Shown here piece by piece: positions 52,374 through 60,947 of a stretch of 64,000 nucleotides of DNA (position 1 is the first letter of the stretch; every line of letters begins with the position of its first letter). Source of the DNA: Mesoflavibacter zeaxanthinifaciens DSM 18436 (GTDB taxonomy: Bacteria; Bacteroidota; Bacteroidia; Flavobacteriales; Flavobacteriaceae); contig NZ_AULQ01000007.1 of NCBI RefSeq assembly GCF_000422365.1, forward strand, positions 62,001-126,000. The letters are read 5' to 3'. A program made the translations under genes and the position numbers. Under the pieces are notes generated by a model. It saw only the letters and a program-made list of their open reading frames with translations. It was not told the origin of the DNA and searched no databases.

Positions 52374-52997
52374 ATGAGTAAATGGTTAATATATAGTATT
52401 GGCTTTTTAGCTCAAATCCTATTTTCCTCTAGGCTAATTATACAATGGATTACTAGCGAAAAACAAAAAAAAGTCATTACACCTACTCTATTTTGGACAC
52501 TTAGTTTAATAGCTTCCTTTTTACTTTTTATATATGGTTACTTACGTAATGATTTTGCAATTATGCTTGGTCAAGGTCTTACATATTATATTTATATAAG
52601 AAATCTTCAGTTACAAAATCAATGGAAAAAATATCCAATATTTATGCGTTGGATATTATTATTTATGCCTGTATTTGTAACTATTTTCTACTTTAACAAT
52701 AACGAAATTGACACAGTTAAGCTTTTTAAAAATGAAGCTATTCCGTTATGGTTATTAATTTTAGGAATAGTGTCTCAAATAGTATTTACTTTAAGATTTA
52801 TATACCAATGGATGTATTCTGAAAAAAACAAAGAATCTTCACTTCCTTTTGGGTTTTGGGCACTAAGCTTAGTTGGATCTTTACTTATTTTGATTTATGC
52901 TATATTTAGAAAAGATCCTGTATTATTAGTTGGTCATTTACTAGGTGCAACTATTTATGTTAGAAATCTTTTAATTTTAAAAAAGCAAGATGCCTAA
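52374..52997 (+). CDS. LpxB N-terminal-domain (LABN) membrane protein, internally duplicated
   Basis: 207 residues, six helices arranged as two copies of a three-helix unit. The first copy has FSSRLIIQWITSEKQKK and FWTLSLIASFLLFIYGYLR; the second has FTLRFIYQWMYSEKNKE and FWALSLVGSLLILIYAIFR, each followed by a YxYIRNL or IYVRNL ending. This is the LABN (lipid A biosynthesis N-terminal) domain in tandem. Located between a DPM1-like GT and a GT39, where it may help flip or present the lipid-linked sugar. The family call is firm; the role is inferred. Confidence 0.85.
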   Translation: MSKWLIYSIGFLAQILFSSRLIIQWITSEKQKKVITPTLFWTLSLIASFLLFIYGYLRNDFAIMLGQGLTYYIYIRNLQLQNQWKKYPIFMRWILLFMPVFVTIFYFNNNEIDTVKLFKNEAIPLWLLILGIVSQIVFTLRFIYQWMYSEKNKESSLPFGFWALSLVGSLLILIYAIFRKDPVLLVGHLLGATIYVRNLLILKKQDA

Positions 52998-54624
52998 ACT
53001 TTTAAAAAACTATCCATTAATTTTACTATGTCTTTTTATTGCAATTATGTTATTGCCTAACTTAGACAGTATGCAGGTAACTATTATGGAAGCGCGTAAT
53101 TTTATTACTGCTAGAGAAATGGTTACAGATAACAATTGGTTATTAACCACTATGAATGGTGTACCACGTTATCAAAAACCACCATTACCAACTTGGATTA
53201 CTGCTTTATCTGCATTAATCTTTGGTGTTAAAAGTGTATTTGGAATGCGTTTACCTGCTATATTAATGGTTATGATTTTAGGTGTTTTTACTTATAAATT
53301 ATCAAAATTCATACTTAAAAGTAGAGCACATAGTTTAATAAATGCATTAATATTAATCACATCTTTTTACGTTATAGGTATTACTATAGAAGCGCCTTGG
53401 GATATTTTTACTCACGGATTTATGATGATTGCTATTTACTATTTATTTCTACTATTTAAAAGCGAAACGGTTAATTGGAAACACCTTTTTTTAGCAAGTT
53501 TAGGTATTGCTGCTTCATTATTAAGCAAAGGTCCTGTGTCTTTTTACGCGTTATTATTACCCTTTATAATTGCTTTTAGTTTCTCTTTCAATTATAAAAA
53601 CTTAAAAGCTAAAATTATTCCTTTTATAATCATATTAATTCTTGCTGTTATTTTAGGTGGTTGGTGGTATCTTTATGTAAGATTAGAAGATCCTCATACT
53701 TTTGAAGCTATAACAAGTAAAGAAACCGCTAATTGGACAAGCTACAATGTTAGACCTTTCTATTATTATTGGAGCTTTTTTACGCAAAGCGGAATTTGGA
53801 CAATTCCAGCATTTATAGGATTATTGTATCCATATATGAAACGCAGAGCAATACATTACAGAGCTTATAAATTCACGTTTTTATGGACTATTTCTGCTGT
53901 AATTTTACTCTCAATAATTCCTGAAAAAAAGTCACGTTATTTAATGCCTGTCTTAATTCCGCTAGCATTAAACACAGGATTTTATATAGAGTTTTTAATT
54001 AGAAAATTTAAGTACTTAAATAATAAAAAAGAAACTTTACCTGTATACTTCAATTTTACATTAATTGCTATTATTGGTATCGTTTCCCCTTTTGGATTAG
54101 CCTATTTATTTTATGAGCAATTTCATAGTAACATTATTGCTTTTTCATTTTTTGGTCTAGTTTCTATAGTTATGTCATTTTTTATTTTAATACAACTATA
54201 CAAAAAGAAAATTAAGCACGTATTCTTGTTAACAGTAGTCTTTTTTGCAAGTCTTTTTGTGTTTGGCTTACCTGTGTTTAAAACATTTACTAGCAAAAAT
54301 TATAAACCAGTGTCTAGGTTATTAAAGCAAAATGAAATCAACGATATTAAAACTTATAGCTTAGGTGAAGCAACGCCTGAAACCGTTTGGCAATATGGCG
54401 AAAAGATTCCGACAATTATTAATTTGAATACTATTGAAAATCTTCCAAAGGACTCAAAATTTGGATTATTAACTTATGGTCTTTCTGAAGAAAATATTTC
54501 ATTTTTAAGCTCCTATTTCAACGTTAAAAAGGTAAATCATTATGATTTAAATGAAGCTGAGCCAGATAGCAGGCAATACAGGGACAGATTAACTTTTGAT
54601 TATTACGAACTAGAAAGAAAATAA
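52990..54624 (+). CDS. ArnT/PMT-like family 39 glycosyltransferase
   Basis: 544 residues with about twelve membrane segments. The periplasmic first loop has MEARNFITAREMVTDNNWLL and then PRYQKPPLPTWITAL, the E-x-R...A-x-EM...W...KPPLxxW pattern of ArnT-type enzymes. IPEKKSRYLMPVLIPLAL near residue 312 is the conserved K-x-R-Y-x-L-P region. It would transfer a sugar from a polyprenyl phosphate to lipid A or another envelope acceptor on the periplasmic face. The start overlaps the LABN gene by eight bases. Confidence 0.9.
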   Translation: MPKLLKNYPLILLCLFIAIMLLPNLDSMQVTIMEARNFITAREMVTDNNWLLTTMNGVPRYQKPPLPTWITALSALIFGVKSVFGMRLPAILMVMILGVFTYKLSKFILKSRAHSLINALILITSFYVIGITIEAPWDIFTHGFMMIAIYYLFLLFKSETVNWKHLFLASLGIAASLLSKGPVSFYALLLPFIIAFSFSFNYKNLKAKIIPFIIILILAVILGGWWYLYVRLEDPHTFEAITSKETANWTSYNVRPFYYYWSFFTQSGIWTIPAFIGLLYPYMKRRAIHYRAYKFTFLWTISAVILLSIIPEKKSRYLMPVLIPLALNTGFYIEFLIRKFKYLNNKKETLPVYFNFTLIAIIGIVSPFGLAYLFYEQFHSNIIAFSFFGLVSIVMSFFILIQLYKKKIKHVFLLTVVFFASLFVFGLPVFKTFTSKNYKPVSRLLKQNEINDIKTYSLGEATPETVWQYGEKIPTIINLNTIENLPKDSKFGLLTYGLSEENISFLSSYFNVKKVNHYDLNEAEPDSRQYRDRLTFDYYELERK

Positions 54625-54627
54625 AAA

Positions 54628-55200
54628 TTACCTTAGCGTAAAGCGTTTATGTAAGTAGCTTTCAAATCTATAGAACATATAACCTGAAAATCCGCCAAAA
54701 ATCATACCTGATAAAACATCTAACGGATAATGTACACCAATATATATACGGCTATAACCCATTGCTAAAGACCAAACAATTAATATATATATTAAATATT
54801 TAAATCGCTGTTTTAACATAAAACCTGAAAAAATAGCTACTGCCATACTATTACTGGCATGGCCAGAAAAGTAACCATAAGCACCGCCACACCAAGATTT
54901 AACTAGACGCATAATATCTATCAAATCTGCTTCGTGACAAGGTCTTGGTCGTTTTAAACCATATTTAAATAAGTTAGTAATCTGATCTGTAAACAGGATC
55001 ATTAAAGCAATAACTACAGCGGTTAGAATAATGGATTTATCATTTCTTTTTTTATACATAAAGAAGAAAAGCACTGCATAAAAAGGAATCCAATGCAATT
55101 TATCTGTATAAAACATCCAAAATCCATCCCAAGAAGGATTACCTAGATTATTAAGGAATAAAAAAACTTGTTTATCTAATTCTAAAATTTGTTCTAACAT
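54628..55200 (-). CDS. PAP2-superfamily membrane phosphatase
   Basis: 190 residues, five to six helices. The three catalytic motifs are present: KYGLKRPRP near residue 79, YGYFSGHASNS near 108 and SRIYIGVHYPLDVLSG near 148. Candidate substrates are undecaprenyl diphosphate or lipid A phosphates (LpxE/LpxF). It faces the lipid-modification operon tail to tail, which makes lipid A dephosphorylation worth considering, but no residue singles it out. Confidence 0.87.
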   Translation of the reverse strand: MLEQILELDKQVFLFLNNLGNPSWDGFWMFYTDKLHWIPFYAVLFFFMYKKRNDKSIILTAVVIALMILFTDQITNLFKYGLKRPRPCHEADLIDIMRLVKSWCGGAYGYFSGHASNSMAVAIFSGFMLKQRFKYLIYILIVWSLAMGYSRIYIGVHYPLDVLSGMIFGGFSGYMFYRFESYLHKRFTLR

Positions 55201-55204
55201 GTAA

Positions 55205-55432
55205 TTAGTCTTCGTATCGTGCTACTTCTCTGTCATAAAATGCAGTAGCTTCGTTGATTAAATTTTCCATTTCTAGCTCTAATTCTTTTTCATCATGTTG
55301 ATCAAAATCTTCAAGCCATTCTACTTCATCGTCTTCTAAATTAATAATAAACCGAGGAAAATCGGTATGTATTACAAATATAGCGTTTGGAAAATCTGTA
55401 TTGTCGCCTAATATGTATTTTGGTAGTTCCAT
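55205..55432 (-). CDS. Small acidic conserved protein, function unknown
   Basis: 75 residues, very acidic (WLEDFDQHDEKELELEMENL). The front NAIFVIHTDFPRFIINLEDD may form a beta-hairpin. Similar short proteins are found next to PAP2 genes in other Flavobacteria as I recall. Four bases upstream of the phosphatase gene in the same direction, and possibly transcribed with the MATE gene before it. Confidence 0.65.
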   Translation of the reverse strand: MELPKYILGDNTDFPNAIFVIHTDFPRFIINLEDDEVEWLEDFDQHDEKELELEMENLINEATAFYDREVARYED

Positions 55433-55450
55433 TGTATTTGCTATTAGCTT

Positions 55451-56833
55451 TTAGTTGTTAGCTGAATTCAAAATTAATCTTTTTGTAAGATAATTAAACC
55501 TAATAAACAATAAAATTGCTGCACTAGTTAAGCCTGCTAATAAGCCAATCCAAATTCCAAAGCTTCCGTACGCATCTTCTTTTCCTAAAATCCAGCTTAT
55601 AGGAAAACCTATTAACCAATAGGCAATAAAGGTAATTAATGTTGGTATTTTAACATCTTGCAAGCCACGTAAAGCGCCTAAAACAATAACTTGTAAACTA
55701 TCACTAATTTGAAAAATAGCCGACGCAATTAGTAATTGTGATGCTATTGTGACAACTTCAGTATTATCTTTAAAATTAATAACATCATCAAAATCTACGT
55801 ATAGTTTTGGCAAAGCTTCATTAAAAATCAAGAATAAAATTCCGAAAACTACCGCAAAAATAAATCCTAATAAAAATAATGAGAATGCAATACGACGTAA
55901 CTCAAAATATTTTTGAAGTCCTTTTTGGTTACCTACTCTAATCATAGACGCTACACTTAATCCCATTGCAACCATAAAGGTCATAGAACTTAAATTTAAA
56001 GCAATTTGATTTGCTGCTTGCGGATTTTTACCTAACAAGCCACTTAACCAGATTGCTGCTGTAAAAATGGCAACTTCAAAAAACATTTGCATTGCACTTG
56101 GTGCACCAAGACCAATGAGTTTATTAATCATTGCTTTGTCTAAAACCAATATTTTAATATTGGTAACAAAGTGTTTTGATTTTTCTCGTCCTTTTAACAA
56201 CCACCAAATATGTGCTACCATTACAAAACGAGAAATTAAAGTACCATAAGCTGCACCAACTATACCCATTTCTGGAAAACCAAACTTACCAAAGATAAGC
56301 ACATAGTTAAAACCAACATTAACCACGTTAGCTACTATAGTGGCATACATTGGATATTTGGTTAAAGACAATCCATCACTAAATTGTTTAAATGCTTGAA
56401 AGACGACTAATGGTATCAAAGAAAATGCTACCAAATCTAAATACGGAATAGCTAATTCTACAACCTCAACTGGTTGCTTCATTAAATACATTAAAGGTTT
56501 GGCAAAAAACACTAACAGAAACAACAATACACCTAAAACAGTACATAAAAATAATCCGTGTTTAAAAGCAGATTTTCCTTTAGCAAAATCGTTTGCTCCA
56601 TCTGCTTCGGCTACCAAAGGAGTAATGGCTGTACTAAAACCAATACCTAAAGACATAGCTATAAACATAAAACTATTACCTAAAGATACTGCTGCTAACT
56701 GCGCCGTACCTAGTTGACCAACCATAATATTGTCTATAAAACTAACAAAGGTATGTCCTAACATACCTAACATGACTGGTGCTGCTAGTTGCCAATTGTA
56801 CTTAAATTCTTTTGTGTAATTGCTCAAAACCAT
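55451..56833 (-). CDS. MATE-family multidrug efflux transporter
   Basis: 460 residues, twelve membrane helices. PVMLGMLGHTFVSFIDNIMV, then GQLGTAQLAAVSLGNSFMF near residue 38, and a second half starting IGLGAPSAMQMFFEVAIFTA near residue 233, show the two MATE repeats. It should exchange cations for drugs or metabolites across the inner membrane. A -7 box ends only five bases before the ATG, so the message may be leaderless. Confidence 0.94.
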   Translation of the reverse strand: MVLSNYTKEFKYNWQLAAPVMLGMLGHTFVSFIDNIMVGQLGTAQLAAVSLGNSFMFIAMSLGIGFSTAITPLVAEADGANDFAKGKSAFKHGLFLCTVLGVLLFLLVFFAKPLMYLMKQPVEVVELAIPYLDLVAFSLIPLVVFQAFKQFSDGLSLTKYPMYATIVANVVNVGFNYVLIFGKFGFPEMGIVGAAYGTLISRFVMVAHIWWLLKGREKSKHFVTNIKILVLDKAMINKLIGLGAPSAMQMFFEVAIFTAAIWLSGLLGKNPQAANQIALNLSSMTFMVAMGLSVASMIRVGNQKGLQKYFELRRIAFSLFLLGFIFAVVFGILFLIFNEALPKLYVDFDDVINFKDNTEVVTIASQLLIASAIFQISDSLQVIVLGALRGLQDVKIPTLITFIAYWLIGFPISWILGKEDAYGSFGIWIGLLAGLTSAAILLFIRFNYLTKRLILNSANN

Positions 56834-56837
56834 TTTG

Positions 56838-56845
56838 CAAAAGTA
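56838..56845 (-). promoter_or_regulatory. -7 promoter box right before the MATE gene start
   Basis: The minus strand reads TACTTTTG, an exact TAnnTTTG, followed by CAAAATG with the start codon. No clear -33 TTTG is seen at the usual distance. Confidence 0.5.
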
Positions 56846-56889
56846 GTGGTTTGAGAAAATTTATTTATAAGAAATCAACTTAAATTCAC

Positions 56890-57831
56890 TTAAAAATTAG
56901 CCACTTCTTTTTTAGCCATTTCAAAGTCTTCAACCATCTCTTTTACAATCTCAGCAACTGGTTTTATGTCATGAATTAATCCTGAAATTTGTCCAATTTC
57001 AAGTTCACCTTCATCTAAATCGCCTTCAAACATTCCTTTTTTTGCTCGAGCACGACCTAATAATTCTTTAAGTTGTTCTGGTGTTGGTGCTGATTTATAC
57101 AATGCTTCAACATCATTAAAAAACTTATTTTTTATTAATCTTACTGGCGCTAATTCTTTCAAAGTTAATTGCGTATCGCCTTCTTTGGCATCTACAACGA
57201 CTTGTTTAAACGCTTGATGCGCACTACTTTCTGTACTCGCCACAAAACGACTACCAACTTGTACGCCATCTGCGCCTAAAACCATACATGCAAGCATGGC
57301 TTTTCCTGTTGCAATACCGCCTGCTGCCAATAAAGGAATTTTTAAATGTTCTTTAACCATTGGTATTAGCGTAAGTGTTGTTGTCTCGTCACGACCGTTA
57401 TGTCCGCCAGCTTCAAAACCTTCTGCAACTACAGCATCTACACCAGCGTCTTGCGCTTTTAATGCAAATTTCACACTACTAACTACATGTACAACGATTA
57501 TTCCTTTGTCTTGCAACCATTTAGTCCAAGTTTTTGGGTTTCCAGCAGAAGTAAATACAATCTTTACACCTTCTTCAACAATAATATTCATAATCTCCTC
57601 AATGTTAGGATATAACATTGGCACATTTACTCCAAAAGGTTTATCGGTTGCTTGTTTACATTTTTGAATATGTTCTCTTAGCACATCTGGATACATACTT
57701 CCTGCGCCTATTAAACCTAAAATTCCTGAATTACTTGCAGCAGAAGCTAATCGCCAACCGCTATTCCAAATCATTCCGCCTTGTACTATTGGATATTTAA
57801 TATTGAATAAGTCTGTAATTCTATTTTGCAT
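56890..57831 (-). CDS. Nitronate monooxygenase (2-nitropropane dioxygenase family)
   Basis: 313 residues, FMN-dependent TIM barrel. PIVQGGMIWNSGWRLASAAS at the N-terminus, FGVNVPMLYPN near residue 66, VVAEGFEAGGHNGRDE near 131 with the conserved His, and ADGVQVGSRFVASTES near 203 (phosphate-binding strand) define the family. Oxidises nitronates such as propionate-3-nitronate, or in some cases acts as an enoyl reductase. Monocistronic by spacing. Confidence 0.92.
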   Translation of the reverse strand: MQNRITDLFNIKYPIVQGGMIWNSGWRLASAASNSGILGLIGAGSMYPDVLREHIQKCKQATDKPFGVNVPMLYPNIEEIMNIIVEEGVKIVFTSAGNPKTWTKWLQDKGIIVVHVVSSVKFALKAQDAGVDAVVAEGFEAGGHNGRDETTTLTLIPMVKEHLKIPLLAAGGIATGKAMLACMVLGADGVQVGSRFVASTESSAHQAFKQVVVDAKEGDTQLTLKELAPVRLIKNKFFNDVEALYKSAPTPEQLKELLGRARAKKGMFEGDLDEGELEIGQISGLIHDIKPVAEIVKEMVEDFEMAKKEVANF

Positions 57832-57855
57832 TTTTATTATTGAGTTGTTAATTTA

Positions 57856-57881
57856 TGACCTCTCGACTGTGCGCGAGGTGA
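57856..57881 (+). repeat. Isolated palindrome-like element upstream of the nitronate monooxygenase gene
   Basis: tgacctctcgactgtgcgcg then aggtga, with arms ACCTC/GAGGT. It shares the style of the A/B/C repeats (short arms next to CGA/CGAG steps) but not their sequence. It would lie in the 5' leader or promoter of the 56890-57831 gene. Confidence 0.5.
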
Positions 57882-57927
57882 ATTGGATTTTACTTCTAAT
57901 TTTGTGAAAATTTAAGTTTTTTTAAAC

Positions 57928-59538
57928 CTAATTTTTTATAATTTTTTTGGTGATACTTAATCCAGTAGCTTCAATTTTTGCTAAATAAACACCTTTAGAT
58001 AGATTACTTACATTGATTTTTTTCTGTGTTGAAGACACTATTTTTTCAAGTACTTTTTTCCCTAAAATATCATATAATTTTACGTTTGCAGTATCATATT
58101 GACTAGGAATTTCAACATATAGTAAACTACTTACTGGATTAGGATATACTTTTAGTTTAGTAGTTTCATTCTGAATCTCAACCAAAGACAATCCATTGGC
58201 TAATGCTAATGATAAATCAGGAATACCATAACCTAAAAAATTATCAGGATTATTGTATTGCGAAGCAGACTCACGAACCAATTGCATAATTTGCTGATTG
58301 TTTAATGTTGGTAATGCTTGCCACAAACATACAACGCCGCCAGCTAATATTGGTGCACTAAACGATGTACCGTTAATTGTTATAAGATTATCATTAGTAT
58401 TGATTACAAAACTTGCCTGACCTTGTGCTACAACGTCTGGTTTTTGTGTTGGTTGTGCGCTACTTCCTTGAGAACTAAACGACGCATAATTACCAGATGC
58501 ATTGACTGCTCCAACACTTAATACGTTAGGCGAATCTGCTGGCGCACCAACAATTTGCCAAGAGGAATTACCAGAATTTCCTGCAGAATTAACCAACAAC
58601 ATTCCTTTTTGGGCTGCAAAATTCGCACCACGAGTTATAAACGCGGTTTGACCATCCATTTCGGCTGGTGTATAACTATAATTTGGATTGTCAAAAGTGG
58701 TATAACCAAGCGATGTATTAATCACATCTACACCTAAACTATCTGCACGTTCTGCAGCTTCAACCCAAAGCGTTTCTTCTATTGGAGTTTCTGTAGCTGC
58801 GTTTTCGGTTCTAAATAAATAATATTCTGCATCTGGAGCAGTACCAACAAATTGGTCTTGTACATAACCTGCCATATCACTTAAAACCCATGTTCCGTGA
58901 GCATTTCCTGTATACGCATACACATTTGGGTTTCTATCTACAAAATCATATCCGCCCAAAATTCCGTTATTCGTATTTAAGCGATTAAATCCTGACATGG
59001 TTGGCACATTAGGAAAACCTGAATCTAAAACAGCTACTGTCATTCCTGTTCCTGTAAAATCTGCAAGATGCAAATCGTCGCCATTAAACATTTCTATTTG
59101 GTTGGTAGCGCTTCCGTAATTAAAAACTGTTTGGTTAGTTTCGATATCAAATTTGTTTTGATTTTGAGATTGTCTTGCATTAAGATTACCATCTGCAAAT
59201 TCGATATGATCAACAAAAGTTAATCCTGTTAACGCATTAATATCGGTTTCGGTTCCTAACACATGAACCACGTTTAACCATTTGGATTTAGCAAGAACTG
59301 TAATTCCTGTTTGGGCTTTTATTTGAGTTATATATCCTTCGTCTACAGGAACATCATTATAATCTACAGTAACGTTGTGTGCTGCTTTACGATCTAACGC
59401 TTTTTGAGTTAAAATTGAAATTGGATTTGCTAACGCAGTTGCACTATTTGGTTTGTCATTAAGATAAACCCAAGCGTGTTCTTGAGCAAAAACTGAATAG
59501 CTTATTAAAAAAGCAATTATAAGTAAAGTCTGCTTCAT
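57928..59538 (-). CDS. Subtilisin-like (S8) serine protease with T9SS sorting domain
   Basis: 536 residues from the ATG at 59538, which directly begins the signal peptide MKQTLLIIAFLISYSVFAQ. A pro-domain (about 20-130) precedes the catalytic domain, with Asp in VAVLDSGFP near 168, His in NAHGTWVLSDMAG near 215 and Ser in NGTSFSAPILAGGV near 390, plus the oxyanion NSAGNSGN near 317. The last 75 residues, from LKVYPNPVSSLLYVEI to the end, are a type A C-terminal sorting domain, so the enzyme is exported by the type IX system. It follows mnmA by 28 bases and may share its message. Confidence 0.95.
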   Translation of the reverse strand: MKQTLLIIAFLISYSVFAQEHAWVYLNDKPNSATALANPISILTQKALDRKAAHNVTVDYNDVPVDEGYITQIKAQTGITVLAKSKWLNVVHVLGTETDINALTGLTFVDHIEFADGNLNARQSQNQNKFDIETNQTVFNYGSATNQIEMFNGDDLHLADFTGTGMTVAVLDSGFPNVPTMSGFNRLNTNNGILGGYDFVDRNPNVYAYTGNAHGTWVLSDMAGYVQDQFVGTAPDAEYYLFRTENAATETPIEETLWVEAAERADSLGVDVINTSLGYTTFDNPNYSYTPAEMDGQTAFITRGANFAAQKGMLLVNSAGNSGNSSWQIVGAPADSPNVLSVGAVNASGNYASFSSQGSSAQPTQKPDVVAQGQASFVINTNDNLITINGTSFSAPILAGGVVCLWQALPTLNNQQIMQLVRESASQYNNPDNFLGYGIPDLSLALANGLSLVEIQNETTKLKVYPNPVSSLLYVEIPSQYDTANVKLYDILGKKVLEKIVSSTQKKINVSNLSKGVYLAKIEATGLSITKKIIKN

Positions 59539-59566
59539 TTCAGTAACCATTTAGAGTTACTGCAAT

Positions 59567-60757
59567 TTAAGAAATAACTCCGGAACCAACTAATTCTTCA
59601 TCTAAATACCAAGCTACAAATTGACCTTCGGTAATTGCAGATTGCGCGTCTTTAAATTCGACATACAAACCAGAATCTACTTTGTGTAGAGTGGCATCTT
59701 GTAAGGGTTGTCTGTAACGTATTCTAGCTTTAACCTGCATGGTTTCACCTTCATTAATTGCTAAATCTTCTCGGATCCAGTGTAACTCGTCATTAGCTAC
59801 AAATAACACATGGCGTAACAACCCTGGATGATTTTTACCTTGACCTGTGTAAATCACGTTTTCATTTACGTCGGTTTCAATCACAAAAAGTGGTTCAACG
59901 GTTCCTCCAACAGCTAATCCTTTACGTTGTCCTTTTGTAAAATAATGTGCACCTTGATGCTTACCTACCACTTTTCCATCGGTTAACGCGTAGCTTTTTT
60001 TCTGACTTAAATAGTCTAATTCTTCTAATTTATTGTTGAAGTTTGGCTGTGTTTGATTATAGATTTGATTAGATTTTTCAACTTCAACAATGACACCTTC
60101 TTTTGGTTTTAATTGTTGTTGAAGAAATTCTGGCAATCTCACTTTACCAATAAAACATAAGCCTTGCGAGTCTTTTTTATCTGCTGTAATTAAGTCTTGC
60201 TCTTTAGCAATTGCTCTAACTTCTGGTTTTAAAAGTTCGCCAACCGGGAATAATGCTTTTGCTAATTGGTCTTGAGATAATTGACATAAAAAATAAGATT
60301 GATCCTTATTATCGTCTTTACCTGCTAAAAGTTGATGAATTTCTTTTCCGTCTTTTTCAATAGTACTTTTTCTGCAATAATGACCTGTTGCTACATAATC
60401 TGCACCAAGGTCTAAAGCAATTTTCATAAAGACATCAAATTTGATTTCTCTATTACAAAGTACATCAGGATTTGGTGTACGACCTTTTTCATATTCGTTA
60501 AACATGTAGTCTACAATACGTTCTTTATACTGCTCGCTTAAATCTACAGTTTGAAAAGGAATATCTAGTTTATTTGCAACTAACATTGCATCGTTACTAT
60601 CTTCTAGCCAAGGACATTCATCTGATATTGTTACAGAATCGTCATGCCAGTTTTTCATAAAAAGACCTATAACCTCATAACCTTGCTCCTTTAATAAATA
60701 AGCAGCAACACTAGAATCTACACCTCCTGAAAGTCCTACAACAACTCTTTTTTTCAT
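59567..60757 (-). CDS. mnmA: tRNA-specific 2-thiouridylase MnmA
   Basis: 396 residues. [20 protein letters not shown] at residues 8-27 is the PP-loop. Two catalytic cysteines sit in [10 protein letters not shown] near residue 100 and [12 protein letters not shown] near 205. TGHYCRKS near 125 and the C-terminal beta-barrel ([15 protein letters not shown]) complete the fold. It makes 2-thiouridine at position 34 of tRNA Lys, Glu and Gln. It has a -7 box 22 bases upstream and probably heads an operon with the protease. Confidence 0.97.
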   Translation of the reverse strand: MKKRVVVGLSGGVDSSVAAYLLKEQGYEVIGLFMKNWHDDSVTISDECPWLEDSNDAMLVANKLDIPFQTVDLSEQYKERIVDYMFNEYEKGRTPNPDVLCNREIKFDVFMKIALDLGADYVATGHYCRKSTIEKDGKEIHQLLAGKDDNKDQSYFLCQLSQDQLAKALFPVGELLKPEVRAIAKEQDLITADKKDSQGLCFIGKVRLPEFLQQQLKPKEGVIVEVEKSNQIYNQTQPNFNNKLEELDYLSQKKSYALTDGKVVGKHQGAHYFTKGQRKGLAVGGTVEPLFVIETDVNENVIYTGQGKNHPGLLRHVLFVANDELHWIREDLAINEGETMQVKARIRYRQPLQDATLHKVDSGLYVEFKDAQSAITEGQFVAWYLDEELVGSGVIS

Positions 60758-60778
60758 CTAAAATCTTTTTTTGGATTG

Positions 60779-60786
60779 CAAAGATA
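60779..60786 (-). promoter_or_regulatory. -7 promoter box of mnmA
   Basis: TATCTTTG on the minus strand matches TAnnTTTG exactly, followed by C as is typical, 22 bases before the ATG. Confidence 0.6.
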
Positions 60787-60906
60787 CGTCATTTTTTAAA
60801 CTCATATTAAATCAATAAGACCTTATTATCACCAATTCAAACACTTAAAAAACAGCAAGTTAAAAAGTTTAACAAAATATTAGATATATTCTGTTTAAAC
60901 TTTATT

Positions 60907-60914
60907 TAGATTTG
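60907..60914 (+). promoter_or_regulatory. -7 promoter box of the fasciclin lipoprotein gene
   Basis: TAGATTTG matches TAnnTTTG exactly and lies 34 bases before the ATG at 60948. The alternative TTG start at 60912 falls inside this box. Confidence 0.6.
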
Positions 60915-60947
60915 TTAAACAAAATTTACAAACCAATAAAAATTGCT

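Noticed and set aside
60912-60947. TTG start of the fasciclin lipoprotein
   Set aside because: Falls within the -7 promoter box and puts a basic stretch before the lipoprotein signal.
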